Counted from the first letter of the stretch, positions 26,801 to 38,834 are shown. The stretch is DNA of 64,000 nt from Epiperipatus broadwayi (GCA_028023455.1 JAQFVV010007210.1:1-64000); one strand, 5' to 3'. The notes: generated by a model not told the origin, from the letters alone. Translations and numbers: made by a program.

Positions 26801-27247
26801 ATTTTAAAGTAATTTTACGTTGGTGCTTTGCTTTTATGCGATTTTTGAAAAATCACAGTCCATATCCCCCTTTTTCAAGGTAAGTTTCATCTATTTTTGC
26901 ACGATTTTGTTTGTGCATGTTTTCTGAGGAACCTATCTATCACGTAAAATGATACCCAGGTGTATGTCCTCTTTTTAAATTAATTGTCTCTTTATTTTTT
27001 CTTCACAATATCCAATAATGTTTCATTTAATATGAGCCAGTTTTTCTTCCAATTGTTGTAATCTTCATTCAATTGAAAGTGATCTGCAGTTGTATGTACC
27101 TAAATAAAATATTGTCATCAAATGGCAGCCTGGGTCCACAATCAGAATATTCTTAGCGCACTCATCATTTGGCCACCAACTGCTGCCTTGGCTGGCAAAT
27201 TTATATCCTTCTGATAACAAGGGCCATGGTTTATTTTTGTCTGTCAT
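23820..27247 (-). pseudogene. non-LTR retrotransposon (LINE), endonuclease plus reverse transcriptase, interrupted
   Basis: Minus-strand fragments follow the order of a LINE with an apurinic-type endonuclease and RT. From the 5' side: LGTYNCRSLS at about 27085 (start of the endonuclease), NTNGVGFIINIKWKNNIVE and GVSDRVASRYQMQIIQVYAP at about 25880-25970, DFNAR at about 25745, a linker near 25250-25570, then RT motifs KKGKAPRNDGI, NYRPISLLSVLHKIF and GFVDEKAFDSI (24430-24850). The final part (KVGLKTNEMF, NNYKYLGYI) runs to about 23830, where the 3' end is cut. It resembles the RTE/craniofacial-type LINEs of many animals. Stops and frameshifts make it inactive. A DNA element sits inside it at 25999-26966. 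Confidence 0.82.
25999..26966. mobile_element. Tigger/pogo-like DNA element inside the LINE
   Basis: The ends are inverted: tatacacctgggtctctttt on the left, and cccaggtgtatg after acgtaaaatgata on the right, giving a roughly 20-bp terminal repeat with a few differences. Next to the left end are words such as cgcgattt and cacgtttctcc, typical of pogo/Tigger-type elements. The LINE protein stops at KRG on one side and resumes at LYYKKTNIENTNG on the other, so the element inserted into the LINE, probably at a TA. No transposase frame remains, so this is a non-autonomous copy. Confidence 0.7.
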
Positions 27248-28169
27248 GATTGTAAATTTTATTTGGAAAAAAATTATTCACACCCACAACTGAGAAGGAA
27301 AACCATGGTATTTCTTGATTTTAAACTTAGAGATAAAAAGCTAATAAACCCTCTACACTGACTAATGCATGTTTGTGGGTAGCTTATTCATATCCTATAT
27401 GAATAATCACTTAGTAATAACAGCTGAAGCAACAAGAACGTTTGGAGTAGATATTAGGAATTTGCCCTGCTCAATTCCTTTAAGGCCTCCAAGAGGAATC
27501 AAAGGGTTTCCTTTCAGTTAACAGCAAATTGCTTTCTGTAGCCATTTTTGTGTACTGAGGTGAATATATATTGTACATATATAGAAATGTTCTATAATTA
27601 TTTATTAACTGATACTCATCGCTATCTAATTAATATACAAAAAATTGAATTTTAATTAATTATTTCTGCTTTGCCTTTTTCTCTTTCATACTTCTACTTA
27701 ATAAAGAAGATAAGTTTAATGAGAGAAATATGTAATAGATAAACATATTGTCAATCTTAATTGTATTTGTATAATGTAACTATTTGTGTAAATACTTGTA
27801 ATAATTTATACATTATTATTTTCAAGTAAATTTGTGAGGAATTCCTAGTATTTGCCTGATCTGCAATAATGTTCGGCCTAGATCAGACAAACTAGTAATT
27901 CCTTATTTGCAACATAGCTTCATAAGTTAACAGAATCTGTTAGAGCAACAAATTGTATACAATATATAATATACATCCACGTTTATTGCGTTAGTTAATT
28001 TTATGATTTGATTGTAAACATGTCCCATACTTGTGATAACATTTTGAAGTGGAAAATACGCAGTGATGAAGATATACATGCAGAATTGTTAAGACATTTA
28101 TGATAAGAATGCATTTTTATGTTGGTTTTATGCACTGTATTGTAAATGTTTTTAATCTTATTGTTGCAG

Positions 28170-28268
28170 GCCACCTACCCCTACTCCTATCCATAATGGT
28201 TTCCATGAAGCTTCCCTCAATCACTCCTTTGATTTATCCTCCATTGATAGCCGTTCAGCAACTAAAAG
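28170..28268 (+). CDS. DTNB: dystrobrevin exon, proline/serine-rich linker
   Basis: A 99-bp exon with acceptor ttgttgcag ending at 28169 and donor GTAATT at 28269. Its first base completes the valine of HIV from the previous exon. It reads PPTPTPIHNGFHEASLNHS and then FDLSSIDSRSATK, ending with two bases (ag) of a split codon. Vertebrate dystrobrevin has PPRPVTS... at the same point, followed by a serine-rich segment ending in a lysine-containing stretch. Apart from the leading PP, sequence similarity is low, as expected for a disordered linker. The call rests on phase, splice sites, order and the HIV-PP junction. It lies about 12.9 kb after the previous exon. Confidence 0.8.
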
Positions 28269-30729
28269 GTAATTTAGCATGGCCTATATTTCCATGTTTT
28301 ATGATATTTTTTCCAATTTAATATTTATATTTTACTGTGATATGCTTACTGCTTAAAAAATATAATGCTTTTTTTAAATTGCCCCCTCCCCCCAGTATCC
28401 AACCACCTCATATATAGACATTAAAAGCCTAAAGTCAATAAAATAATCAAAATTTGGGGTCACCTCAAGCAGACTAACCAAAGAAAATGACGTGTTAAAG
28501 AAATATCCCCAGGGTATATAGCATTTACTTATATACATAATAGCATTTGGTAGCAAATCAGTAATCTGATTTATATATTATAAAGTTCATTTCTGTTATA
28601 AATTTTAAGATCATATTTTGACATATCTTTCATAACATTCCTAATGTTTTACACTAGATTATTATTTATTATACTTGAAGGTTTCAACGGACACAAGTTA
28701 GCCTCTACGGAAATAAATAGGAAAAACAAAAAAAAATATTTTTTTTTATTTTTTGTATGCGATGAATTATTTAATATGAAACTCGTTTCATGTACTAATG
28801 AAATACTCTGAAAAACTTGAGCTGGGTTAGTTAGTTAATTAATTTGCACTCTGATTCTGGCGAGAGTTCGCTGAAAGTTACCTCAGTGCTGTTAAGTAAG
28901 AATATATCTATACGGTTACACCTTTTCATAGTGGGTTGACTCACCTCAAGTTTTTTCTGGGTATGTAATGAATTATGTATATTTGAACAATTAATTTTGT
29001 TCATGTATCGGTACGTATGTAAGAATTGATAATTTTAACTTTAAATATTAAAGAATATTACTTACTGCAATTTGAATATTTTGAGGATTATAAGCATTAA
29101 TGTTTAAACTTTTAGGTGTATATCTTCGATTATCATTAGTGTTTGTTTATCATCTGGATTTTGATTTGCAATTTTTTTTATTGTTGTTATGATTTCTGAA
29201 GATGGGCAACTAGATTTATCTGAAACTTTAAATGTAATAAGTTTTTTTGGTGGGGGGGAGGGGTTTAAAATAGGAAAATATGGTGTTACTACATTTATAA
29301 TTTAATAGTTATATGTGGCACTTATTTCATTGTAATAATTAATTAATTAAATATATAATCTTATTTTGTTAATGACTATATTATAGAAGACAGGTTGTAA
29401 AAGATGAATAACAAAAATACCTTTTCTTTTTGTGCTTATTAGTAAATATTATTATTACGTTTTGATATCGATTATATTTTTTATAATTAAGCTTATTATT
29501 TATTAGATAATTAAAAGTATTTCTATTCTTATTGCCATTGATATGTGTTCTACTGAAAAGAGATTGGTTTTCTTTCCAAGCTTTTTGCAGTGCTATCTAT
29601 GAATTGATGTATATTACAACAGGAGATTAGCAGGTCTCCGAAAGATTTTAAGATGCTAACGCATCTAGATTATGCATTATGACATGAAATATGACTAGTG
29701 TGTTTTGCATCTTAACCCAAGATGGAACGTTAAATTTTGTTTTAAATTGATCAACTTTGAAATAAATTCAAACCCTGTTTGGCAGTGAAACTATGAGTTG
29801 CACAGATGTTTTGTTTTCATGTGGTTTGTGACCGAATTGAAGATGATCTACCAAGGTACAAATTACACTGTCATGTTTTATGTAGTAACTTGCATCCAGG
29901 CATGCTAGAGCCTTAAAATTTTTGTTGTGGATTAATAATTTATGTTGCTATGTAAGATGACATGGATCGATTCAGAGATGGCGCTGCAGGCAGCTTGGAG
30001 AGAGAGTCAGTTTACCATTAGATATGATAGTTATCCTTCATTACTACAAATTCTATTGCTTCCTTGATTACATAATATTTTTTTTTTGCCAATATTTATT
30101 TTTAGCATGAAGTCATTATAATGTCTCTCCATCTTTTCTTTGCATTTACTTTCTCTCTACTAAACATTAATTCTTATTAAGCACATGGTCAGCACATAAA
30201 TACAAGGTCCCTCTCGTGGTAAAATTGAGCACTCCAGGCACATGGTATTAAGATTAAAGCCTTATATGTATTTCTCTCTATTAGTAAATCTTCATTCCTC
30301 TTTTTTGAAATACTATTTTACCCCTAATGACTGTTTTTCCATTTTTTATTGCATAGTAAATTAAACTATCTTTTCTTTTTAATTCATCCGGCTCTATATA
30401 TTTTTTTAATAACTACTTTTTTTGAACTTTAAGTATTCCATGTTTCAATTCACTGTTATATTATTCTGTTCTGCTGAATTTATATATTTTTTTTGCTATA
30501 ATTATTTCTTTCATCTTCTCATTATTACTCCAAAGATCTTTCAGTTTTTTCTTCCTTATAGTGTTCATTGCAGCATTTATTAAATTTTTATAGAATGATT
30601 TTTATTTCTGAATATACTTTGTTATTCAGTTTATTACTATATAAATTTAGTTTTTTAATCTAATGATATTTTCATTCCCTGTATATTTCTTTTTAGTTTA
30701 TTAGTAGCAATTTTTAAAAAAAAAAATAA

Positions 30730-31190
30730 TAATCACATGATCATAATTTATACTTTACATTAGCTATTAAAATGATAGCAATTTTTTCCCATCACAATAA
30801 TGCCATCTAGTGCAAGTTTTAATAATCAATAGATGCCTTATTGTAGGGCCTTATAATCCCTATCCAGTGTTTTCCCATCTTATATCCCCAGACTAATTTC
30901 TAGCTTGTGGCTTTTATCAGTAAGGAATCTTGGATCTGGAAGCAGTGCACTTGGATCTTTGATAAAAGATGGGTGCTGGACATGGTTGCATTAGATCCAA
31001 AGATCCAGATTCACTGCTTCATGACGTACGGCTCTTACATTGATTAAAACCATAAGCTAGAAACTAGTCTGGGGATATTGGATGGAAAAGTAACTGGATA
31101 GAAATCTAGCTTCTATTGATTACTAAATCTTGCACTAGGTGGCATTAATGTGGGAGAAAGAAAATTCTCCTGATTTAAATTACAATCAAT
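30730..31190. repeat. 420-bp foldback of the hammerhead-like repeat
   Basis: Left and right arms are inverted copies: atgccatctagtgcaag at about 30810 answers cttgcactaggtggcat at about 31130. Each arm holds the core region (cttgtggcttttatcagtaa on the left; ataagctagaaactag on the right), both with damaged CUGANGA. The centre has the 'ggatctttgat...gatccaaagatcc' pairing. The element starts at a atcacatgatca end. Non-coding. Confidence 0.65.
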
Positions 31191-32559
31191 AAGTCACATC
31201 GGTTTCAATATGTAAACATGCAATCTTAGCATTATGTATTTTTCTTATCACATTTAATAGAAATGTTATTTGTAATATTTCATTACAACTTTATTTTTAA
31301 TTGTTTGCAAGAAACATGAATTATGTTTAGTTTGCTAACATCTCAATTAAACTATCAAAGGTAGAATATTTAGCAAGAATACATTTATAGCAGCTTGCAA
31401 ATTCTCAAAATAATTAATTTGCTATTCATTCACTTCATATCATTATGAAAATAAATAGTATAGCTTTGAGAGAAAAAAATGTTAATATATAGTCTAAATT
31501 AAATAATTCAACAATTATAAATATATTCTTTCCTTTTTGTTTGTATAATATGGATCAGATAAATAAATTTACTGTCACTAGATGGCGTGATTTCATCTTG
31601 TGTTTGCAAGTTTTGCTGCTTCTTTGCCTGGATATCATAGCTGAAATTTTATTTGGATTACCACTGGAAAAAGCCTTTTGTAATATTTTAATATATGTAT
31701 ATAAAATTGAATGGTTAATTGTTCAGGTGATCATGTGATGTTCAAGCTTGAAAAATGGCAGTTTGAACTTTTGATTGATTACCTTTTAATTCATGAATCC
31801 TTCATTCTATTGCAACATTAAAATATTAGTGAAAATAGTGAGTCACATGGTACAGTAACAAAGTTTATATAATGTGATTAAATTCCAATGTAAATTATAT
31901 TTTTACTTTCATCCCTCTGTTGATTTAAGTGTATAGAATCGTTTGCTTTTATATGTTGGACTATTTACATCATCTGTTTGGAATTGTTAAATGTTTGTAG
32001 AAAACCCCATTTTATAAATAGTTTTCTAAATATATTTAATTATTAGTAATAAGACACAGTTTAGAATGCAACATTTCACGTGCTGTTTTTCTCTTCTTCG
32101 GTTGTTGCTGGCCTGACCAGTGACAGTACTAGCATAGAATAGAATTGTCAAATATTATATTTGTGAATACCGAACTTATGGCTTTGCTCTAACTGAGAAA
32201 GCTATTCCAAAGTATTTAGTGTTATCTCAAATATGTTTGACCAGTAACAATGATAATGAAAAGGAAGATATAATGTATGATGAGGGATAAACATGTCTAG
32301 GTAGAAAAGACTTAAATAATTAAGTGAATTAAAATCATGTTTAGATATAATTCAAAGAGCATTTAAAGAAAAATTAGAATTGTGAGTAATCTAAGAGAAG
32401 AATAAAAAGAAAGAAAAAGAATTGATTTTGCAATGAAATGAGTATTAAAATGATAGAACGAATTTACTAAGTGATTATAACATTAGATATTATTAGACAA
32501 TGTGAAGTAAGGTGGAGAGGTTATAAAAAACGCAGATGAAAATATGAGTTTAATTTTCT

Positions 32560-32645
32560 GGTTAGCTCAGTAGCTATAGTGAAAGTGGTTATTGTCTTAG
32601 ATTCAAAAGCAATTTTGGTAATTTAATTCTCTCAGTGAACATGAT
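32560..32645 (+). repeat. tRNA-like pseudogene or SINE head
   Basis: It has ttctggttagctcagtagc (a good A-box), then an anticodon-arm-like stretch and ttggtaatttaattctctc, a damaged B-box. No intact cloverleaf is claimed. Confidence 0.45.
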
Positions 32646-34261
32646 AAAATATATATGAATTATGAAAGGAAAAATAAAAAGAGTAAATGAAAATCTAAAA
32701 ATAGTCATATAATGGGTTTTGGGAATTAGGATACAAAAATGATAAAACTGTAAATCATCTATTCATTGCTATAATGCTATTTTTTTAAAAACTGTCACCT
32801 TTCACTTTTTTTTTCATTACTTATGTGGAACAAATATATCAAGCCCATAGGTTATAATTGTTGCCATCACTTGTAGTCATCTTTATAACTAGTAACAATA
32901 ATTTCATCTTACAAAGTTTTTTGTATAGTAATTAATATTTTCTTCATAATCTTTATTGATTCTTTCCTATTAATTGAACTCCATGATCCTTATTGTCTTT
33001 CTTCTTAATAGAATCATACAACTTACATCAAGTAATACTATAATAGCATCTTCTCTAATGTACATTTGTCTGATAACATAAACAATCTCAAATGTTGAAA
33101 ATACCCTAAACTTACTATATCCCAAAACATCTTTAAATAGTTTGCCTACATATTAGACCCCAAAATCAATTATAAACTGAAGGAACATCTTTTTATTGTA
33201 AGTTTATATTTGCAAACACTCAAGGACAAATTTCACTAGAAGAATGCTGGTACAAATATATTCTCTTATTTTTTGAAGATGTCAATGCATTATTAATAAA
33301 TTTGACTTTTGAGATCCTGTATTACAATCAACATAAGAAAAACTGAAATTCTCCAATGATGTTATTTTTTCCATGCATCATTACAGATAAATCATTATCT
33401 TTAAATGTCTTTTTTGAAACAAATCATTTTTCCGTTTTGAAATCATTCTCACTGCTACAATAACACATACTGCCATTTTTTTTTATTCTTGTGTTAATAT
33501 CTAGAAACCTCGTTAATTATATAATCGTATTTTTAATGCTTCCCAAATGTACTTTTTACATTACAAGTCATCTCCATTTTATAATCTTTCCATACACCAC
33601 CGCCAACATATTTTAGACCATTACTCAACAAATGTTTAGGTTCAAATCACTTATTTTCATTAACTAAATTCGCTGTCTTGATTGTAAAGCACTGTTTGGG
33701 ATATTGCTTTTGAAACTGAAGTAAAACACTTTTATTTTATGTAAGTAATAAGTTGATTTATTATCTTTGTTAAAACAAATAGATTTATATATAATGTTTT
33801 AATCCAAATCAATAATATAATTTGCCTAATTTAGTGCAATGCTAAAGTAGTTAAGTCTGGGTTCAAATTCATGGATCATAACAAAATCCACTACTTGAAC
33901 TTATAAATTCTCAAGCAGTAAATCATTTTATTAAATAATGCATTTTATTATTTCATATAATACATCCTTTTTATATTTTTTAATTATTTTATTAATTACA
34001 AATCATTTTAAAGTGCTTAAAACTGAAATTATTTTTTTTAAATGTTTAATAAATGTAATCTCACTACAATTAGTGTTCATGTTGAAATCTTAACATTTCA
34101 TTAACAGCCATTTTTTATTTATTGTTGGAGTTTATATATATATAAATAGAAATTCAGATAACATACATTATTAGCCAAAAACTAAAATTTTACTAAAATT
34201 CTTCTACAACCAAGTCTAACAAATGGATTTTTTTCAAGAGAAATTCAACTAAACATACAAC

Positions 34262-34350
34262 ATATTATAACGGTCGGGAAAAGGTGGAGTCTTGCCGTAT
34301 CTGCCGTACAGGGCGCCACCAGGTCATTCGAACCTGAAAAATTTATATAG
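34262..34350 (-). repeat. GC-richer SINE-like fragment
   Basis: In contrast to its surroundings it is GC-rich: cggtcgggaaaaggtggag, ttgccgtatctgccgtaca, gggcgccaccagg. On the minus strand caggttcgaatgacctgg carries a B-box-like word. No A-box was found. Confidence 0.4.
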
Positions 34351-35529
34351 TAGGCAGATACTTCCGAAGATCTAATATTATTTTTTGACCATTAGCCCAT
34401 GCCACTAGCTCAAGGAATAGCAGAGGTTTAAAATATATTTTTAATAAAGATAATAAAAAAAAATAAACTAAATCACTGCCAATACTATTAACACAAAAGA
34501 TTTTATTTACTTATATATAACAACAAATTTGAAAAATAAATTACTAAAAAAATGCTTTAGGTTTCATTATTTTTTTTTTAAACTTTAATTTTTAATCCTA
34601 GAATGTTGAGCATAGTGAAACAGTCGATGTCTAATCATCATCGAGCTTCATGCTTCACCATCTACACTAACCTCCTGCGGGGCCCGCAATTCAGACCTTG
34701 CCATAGATATATGCCATTCACCCACACACTGTAGGCATAATTATCCAAGGAATTAATAAAATTATTTAGTAAAGTAAAACAATAGTGTGCGTGATGCATA
34801 TATATATGAACGAAGAAAGAATTCTATTAATATTTATTGCTGAAAATTAGATGTTCTTCTATAATTGTAAATATCTTTTTATATATGTGTATTTAATTAA
34901 AGTATTGAAATGTAAAAACAAAGAAAAATGGGGAAGGCTCGAAATACTGGAATAATATTTATCTAGATTTGTTTTCATTAATTAAAATTATAAATCTTAA
35001 TTGTTGATACTTTAAGAATTTATGCAGTAGCGTCGTTGGTTTTCATTAGGTTTATTTATATAGAATTTAGTTTTTATACAAGTCTAAAAGTCATAATTTA
35101 AATTTCAGTCTTTTTATTGTATAAAAAATGCTACCTTTCACATTAAAGCTCTTTGAGATATTAATGTTGTATTCATTTTTACAGCTTAGGAAATTACTTT
35201 TCCTACAAATATTTATTTTTTTCTTAAAATCTTTACTTTGATTGTTGAACTTTTATATTTATAAAGTTTGAATAACATATACATTAAAATTTTAATTTTT
35301 AAATAGTTTAATGTTTTTGTTCACCCCCTCGCTATCAATATTGGGATTTACTAGACGAATTTTAAATAAGATTAATGTACTTTTTAAAAAAATATATATG
35401 ATTTTATTATTTTAATGCAAAGTATTTATTTGACTTATATAACATTAACATTACATCTATTCTAATGAGAATTCTGGTTTTAATAAACCTGAAGTTTATT
35501 TTTAATTCTTATACAGAGGCATACATATA

Positions 35530-35610
35530 TAACTATTAGAAACCAATACAGATAATAATCAACAATCTCCTACTGTTGTCAAGGCAACCTTTTTTTTAAC
35601 AGTAAAAGTG
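35530..35610 (-). repeat. inverted terminal-type repeat upstream of the Penelope-like ORF
   Basis: In reverse complement this reads ggaggttgcc-like sequence: gggattccac, then gttgccttgacaacag, then a TTATT-rich run. The same block occurs at 10926, 55430 and 59021 in direct orientation and at 55066 inverted. It lies just before the truncated Penelope-like reading frame, in opposite orientation to it, which resembles the inverted pseudo-LTR arrangement of some Penelope-like elements. Confidence 0.5.
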
Positions 35611-35635
35611 GAATCCCTTATATATATATATATAT

Positions 35636-36679
35636 GATACTTTTGTCATATGGCCTCATGGAATTGATTCTCTAAATTCTTTTCTTGCTTTTATAAATAA
35701 TTGGCATCCAAATATTAAATTTACTATGGAAGTGGAAAATAACAGATCACTTTCTTTTCTGGATGTTTTAATTGCAAGAAAATGTGATGAAACATTGTCA
35801 ATATCAGTTTACAGAAAATCCACTCATACAAACAGATATCTTAATTTTAATTCTCATCATCATCCTGCACAAATTTTTTCTGTAGCTAAAAATTTTATCA
35901 CTAGAGCTTATAATTTATCTGATAAAGAACATCTTTCTCAAGAAATAAAACTTGCAAAAAGTATTCTGCTTTCTAATAATTATAATAAAAACATCATATG
36001 TAAGGCTTTATATAACATTAATACTAAAAAGAAAAAAGAGGATAGAATTGATAATTCCTCTTTTAATAGAGTAATTTTATCTTACATTAAAAGGGTTACT
36101 GATAAAATCAGTAGAAGACTATCTTGTTTTAATATAAAGACCACTTTTTCTACTGCCAAAAAAATTGGTGATTTTTTGTATAAACCTAAAGACAGAATAC
36201 TTTTGGAACACCAAGGAGTTTATGAAATTCCGTGTTTCCAGTGCTCAAGAGGCTACGTGGGTCAGTCTAATAGACGAATTAATGTCAAAATTAAGGAACA
36301 TAAAAATGCTTTTCAACAAAAAATTAGCACATCAGTTTTTACTTCCCATTATTTAGAAACTGGTCACAAACCTAATTTTGACAATACAAAACTACTTGCT
36401 AATTTGGAAAGATATGCTTTAAGAACCATGAGAGAGTCAATTGAAATATTAAAGAGACCTACTGGTTTAAATAGAACTGATGAAGCCCAACGTATTCCAG
36501 CTATGTGGAAACCTCTCTTTTTATCCAATATTAACTTAAAATTAACAGGTAAAAATACTGAGGAAAATAAACATTTTGATAAGCCTCATATTGTGAATGC
36601 TGAACTGGAATCTCATTTCTCATCTCGCACACAGTCACGTTATTTGTTAAGATCTAACGGTTTTTCTTTCAAAAGTTAA
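35636..36679 (+). CDS. Penelope-like element: end of reverse transcriptase plus GIY-YIG nuclease (5' truncated)
   Basis: An open frame of 347 codons encodes the C-terminal half of a Penelope-like retroelement polyprotein. It starts inside the reverse transcriptase palm just after the catalytic YVDD position (DTFVIWPHG), immediately after a TA run, so the 5' end is cut. The thumb follows (WHPNIKFTMEVE, LSFLDVLI, then YRKSTHTNRYLNF). Around residue 193 comes a GIY-YIG endonuclease: GVYEIPC, a CxxC pair, YVGQSNRRI, KIKEHKNAF, then LETGH and a conserved end RPTGLNRTDEAQRI. The Met at 35726 is only the first in-frame ATG, not a real start. There is no stop or frameshift, so the insertion is fairly young. 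The element would use its nuclease for target-primed integration. It lies in the dystrobrevin sense direction. Confidence 0.9.
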   Translation, partial: DTFVIWPHGIDSLNSFLAFINNWHPNIKFTMEVENNRSLSFLDVLIARKCDETLSISVYRKSTHTNRYLNFNSHHHPAQIFSVAKNFITRAYNLSDKEHLSQEIKLAKSILLSNNYNKNIICKALYNINTKKKKEDRIDNSSFNRVILSYIKRVTDKISRRLSCFNIKTTFSTAKKIGDFLYKPKDRILLEHQGVYEIPCFQCSRGYVGQSNRRINVKIKEHKNAFQQKISTSVFTSHYLETGHKPNFDNTKLLANLERYALRTMRESIEILKRPTGLNRTDEAQRIPAMWKPLFLSNINLKLTGKNTEENKHFDKPHIVNAELESHFSSRTQSRYLLRSNGFSFKS

Positions 36680-36680
36680 C

Positions 36681-36720
36681 CTTGAAAATGGCGGTTGCTA
36701 TTCCGTCGAAATATCGGTGC
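36681..36720 (+). ncRNA. hammerhead-like motif downstream of the Penelope-like stop codon
   Basis: Directly after the stop codon, CUUGAAAAU at 36681-36689 is followed by GGCGG (36690-36694), an 8-nt loop and CCGUC (36703-36707), which pair completely with one G-U, then GAAA (36708-36711). This layout is core, stem II, GAAA. The first core differs from CUGANGA at two positions and has an extra base before the stem. I treat it as a decayed hammerhead of the element, at low confidence. Confidence 0.35.
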
Positions 36721-36800
36721 TCAATGGAAAATAAGACACGGTATATCCCAAAAACTTATAATTTATCTACATCATATAACCGTGAAAACATTAAGTATAA

Positions 36801-36827
36801 CATATATATATATATATATATATATAA
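36801..36827. repeat. (TA)n microsatellite
   Basis: A pure TA run follows the Penelope-like element. A similar run precedes its reading frame at about 35619-35635. Confidence 0.85.
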
Positions 36828-36989
36828 AGTTTAAGCTCTACATTGGAAGCAACCAGATATCAAACAGTCTCTTCTCATCATATGTGTATATTTCATGACC
36901 AACTTCTTTTCCTCGGATGATTTAAGTTTTTAAAAACTTACTTTTCTCAGTAAAGTTGATAACCTGCCTGTAAACCAGATCATTTCAAT

Positions 36990-38640
36990 GTTTGAAAGTC
37001 ATCATCATTTTCAAACATTATTGGTCTACTGTAGGATAAATATCTTTCCAAGTTCAATCCATCTTCTCTTTTCTCTAGCCTCTCTTCTCCATATCACCCC
37101 AGCACACTTTTTTTCTTCCATCCATCTCACATATGGTCTCTTTCTACATCCTTTACACTCAGCTGCCCATCTATTGCCATCTCTTCTAGCAATGTATCCA
37201 TCCCAACTCCATTTCAGGCTTTTAATTCATTCAGTGATGTCAGTAGCACCCGTTTGTTCTCTAACCTATGTATTTTGTCTTCAGTCTCTTCTTGTTACTT
37301 CTAATATTCATGTGTTCATATTTCTTTCAGTAATCAGAAGTCTATGTATTGCTCTTTTGTTAACTGTTCAAGCTTCATATCTGTAAATAAGAACTGGTAA
37401 CCCATTTATTAAAAACTTTCTTTTCAAACTCATAGGCAAATTCATTTTTAATATTAAGTTATTTCTACCAAAAGTACTCCAACCAAGTGTAATTCTATGA
37501 TTAATTCTATCCATTATGTTTCCATCTGTAGTAATAGTCTAATCAAGATATTTGTAATGGTTAACTTCTTCTAACTCATCATTATCAATCTTTATTTTCT
37601 TTTTTTCAGAAAATCCATTGAACATTACTTTAATCTTTTTCACATTTACTTTTAATCCTACTTTTTTACTTTCATCTGACAACTCTTGCAACATTTCTGA
37701 AGCTCTGACACATTATTTGCAAAAGCAACTATATCATCTGCAAAATCAAAATAGCTTAAATAATCTTAACTAACTTTTATTCCTTTAGTTTTCCATTTTA
37801 ATATACAAAATACTTTTTACAAAATGGCTGTAAAAAGATTTTGAGATATGGAGTCACCCTGTCCTACGTCCATCACAATGCTAATATTCCTAGATTCATT
37901 ATGTAATCTAATTCTTGCTGTTGCATTTTTATAAATATTCTTCAGAATATGAGATTATTCTGGGTCTATACCTTGATGAAATGACATTTTAATCATTGAG
38001 CAAATACTTATAGAATGAAATGTCTTTTTATAATCCAAAGCATAATGATAACTCATATTCATTAGTTCTTTCCATATCTTCTCTTAATACTTGGAGATCC
38101 ATTGTACTAAAACTACTTTTAAAACCTTTTTATTCTTTTGGTTGGTTAAAATCCAAAGTTAACTGTAGATGAATTATAATTATTTTTGTAAAAATTGTGT
38201 ATAAAACTGATAAAAGACTGATAGGTTTGTAATTTCTAATATCTTCTTTATAATGTTTTTAAAATATTAAAATACTCATACTGCATTCATCCAATCATAT
38301 GGTATGTCTTTATCATTTAGGCATTTGGTATATAACTTTGCTAAAAAAATTCTGTTTCTTTACCTGTTTCTTTTAAGATATCGATTACAATTCCATCATT
38401 ACCTAGAACTTTTCTTTATAAATTTAATTGCATGTCTCACTTCATTTAAAAGCCTGGGCAATTGAGAAGATATTGTAGTTGTAGGAGGTATATTTTCTTG
38501 TTCTTTATTTCTATATAATTCTTGCTAGAACTATTCTATACATTTTATAATCTTATCTTTTTTTTAGTAATAGTTTCATTTTTTTCCTTATTTCCTACTT
38601 GAAAGTATTCACAATTATATACTGGATGCACAATGGGCAT
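36990..38640 (-). pseudogene. LINE 3' half, decayed
   Basis: The minus strand carries the same LINE family as 23820-27247. RT words NDGIVIDILKETGKE (about 38370-38410) and the RT tail 'LGYDYY..'-type sequence near 37540 are seen, and the 3' end near 36990-37200 matches other 3' ends at 2515, 4855 and 41580 (atcacatatggtctctttct, ctcttctagcaatgta). Many frameshifts. No plus-strand gene is intended; open frames here are by-products. Confidence 0.75.
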
Positions 38641-38786
38641 TAATTTGATTAATGTGTGTTAAGTTTTCTGCATTCACAACTTTGACACCATACAATTGAT
38701 TATTAATCATTTTAAAGTTATTATATCAATTCCTGCTTGTATATAAACTTTGAACATCAGTTAAAGATTTTTTTAAAAAATTAAAC

Positions 38787-38788
<2 letters not shown>

Positions 38789-38831
<43 letters not shown>
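38789..38831. repeat. (TA)n microsatellite
   Basis: A pure run of about 21 TA units. Confidence 0.95.

Positions 38832-38834
<3 letters not shown>

Larger units (their letters stand above)
15225..28169 (+). other. dystrobrevin intron, 12.9 kb
   Basis: The intron is bounded by GTAAGT and ttgttgcag. It contains a complex inverted region at 15330-16010, a foldback at 19644-19962, a tRNA-like SINE head near 22300, and a 3.4-kb LINE with a nested DNA transposon at 23820-27247. The stretches 16020-19640, 19970-22290 and 22370-23810 are AT-rich and show no gene I recognise. A poly-C run lies near 18042 and a poly-G run near 20913. Confidence 0.75.

Noticed and set aside
33000-33200. Possible minus-strand coding piece with a run of hydrophobic and charged residues
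   Set aside because: Frames are interrupted and I could not match it to any family; not listed as a feature.
36475-36510. CTGATGA followed later by GAAA inside the Penelope-like ORF
   Set aside because: The bases encode the conserved RTDEAQR segment; no stem II can be formed between the two words.
36988-37386. 132-codon plus-strand frame
   Set aside because: It is the antisense reading of a minus-strand LINE 3' end.
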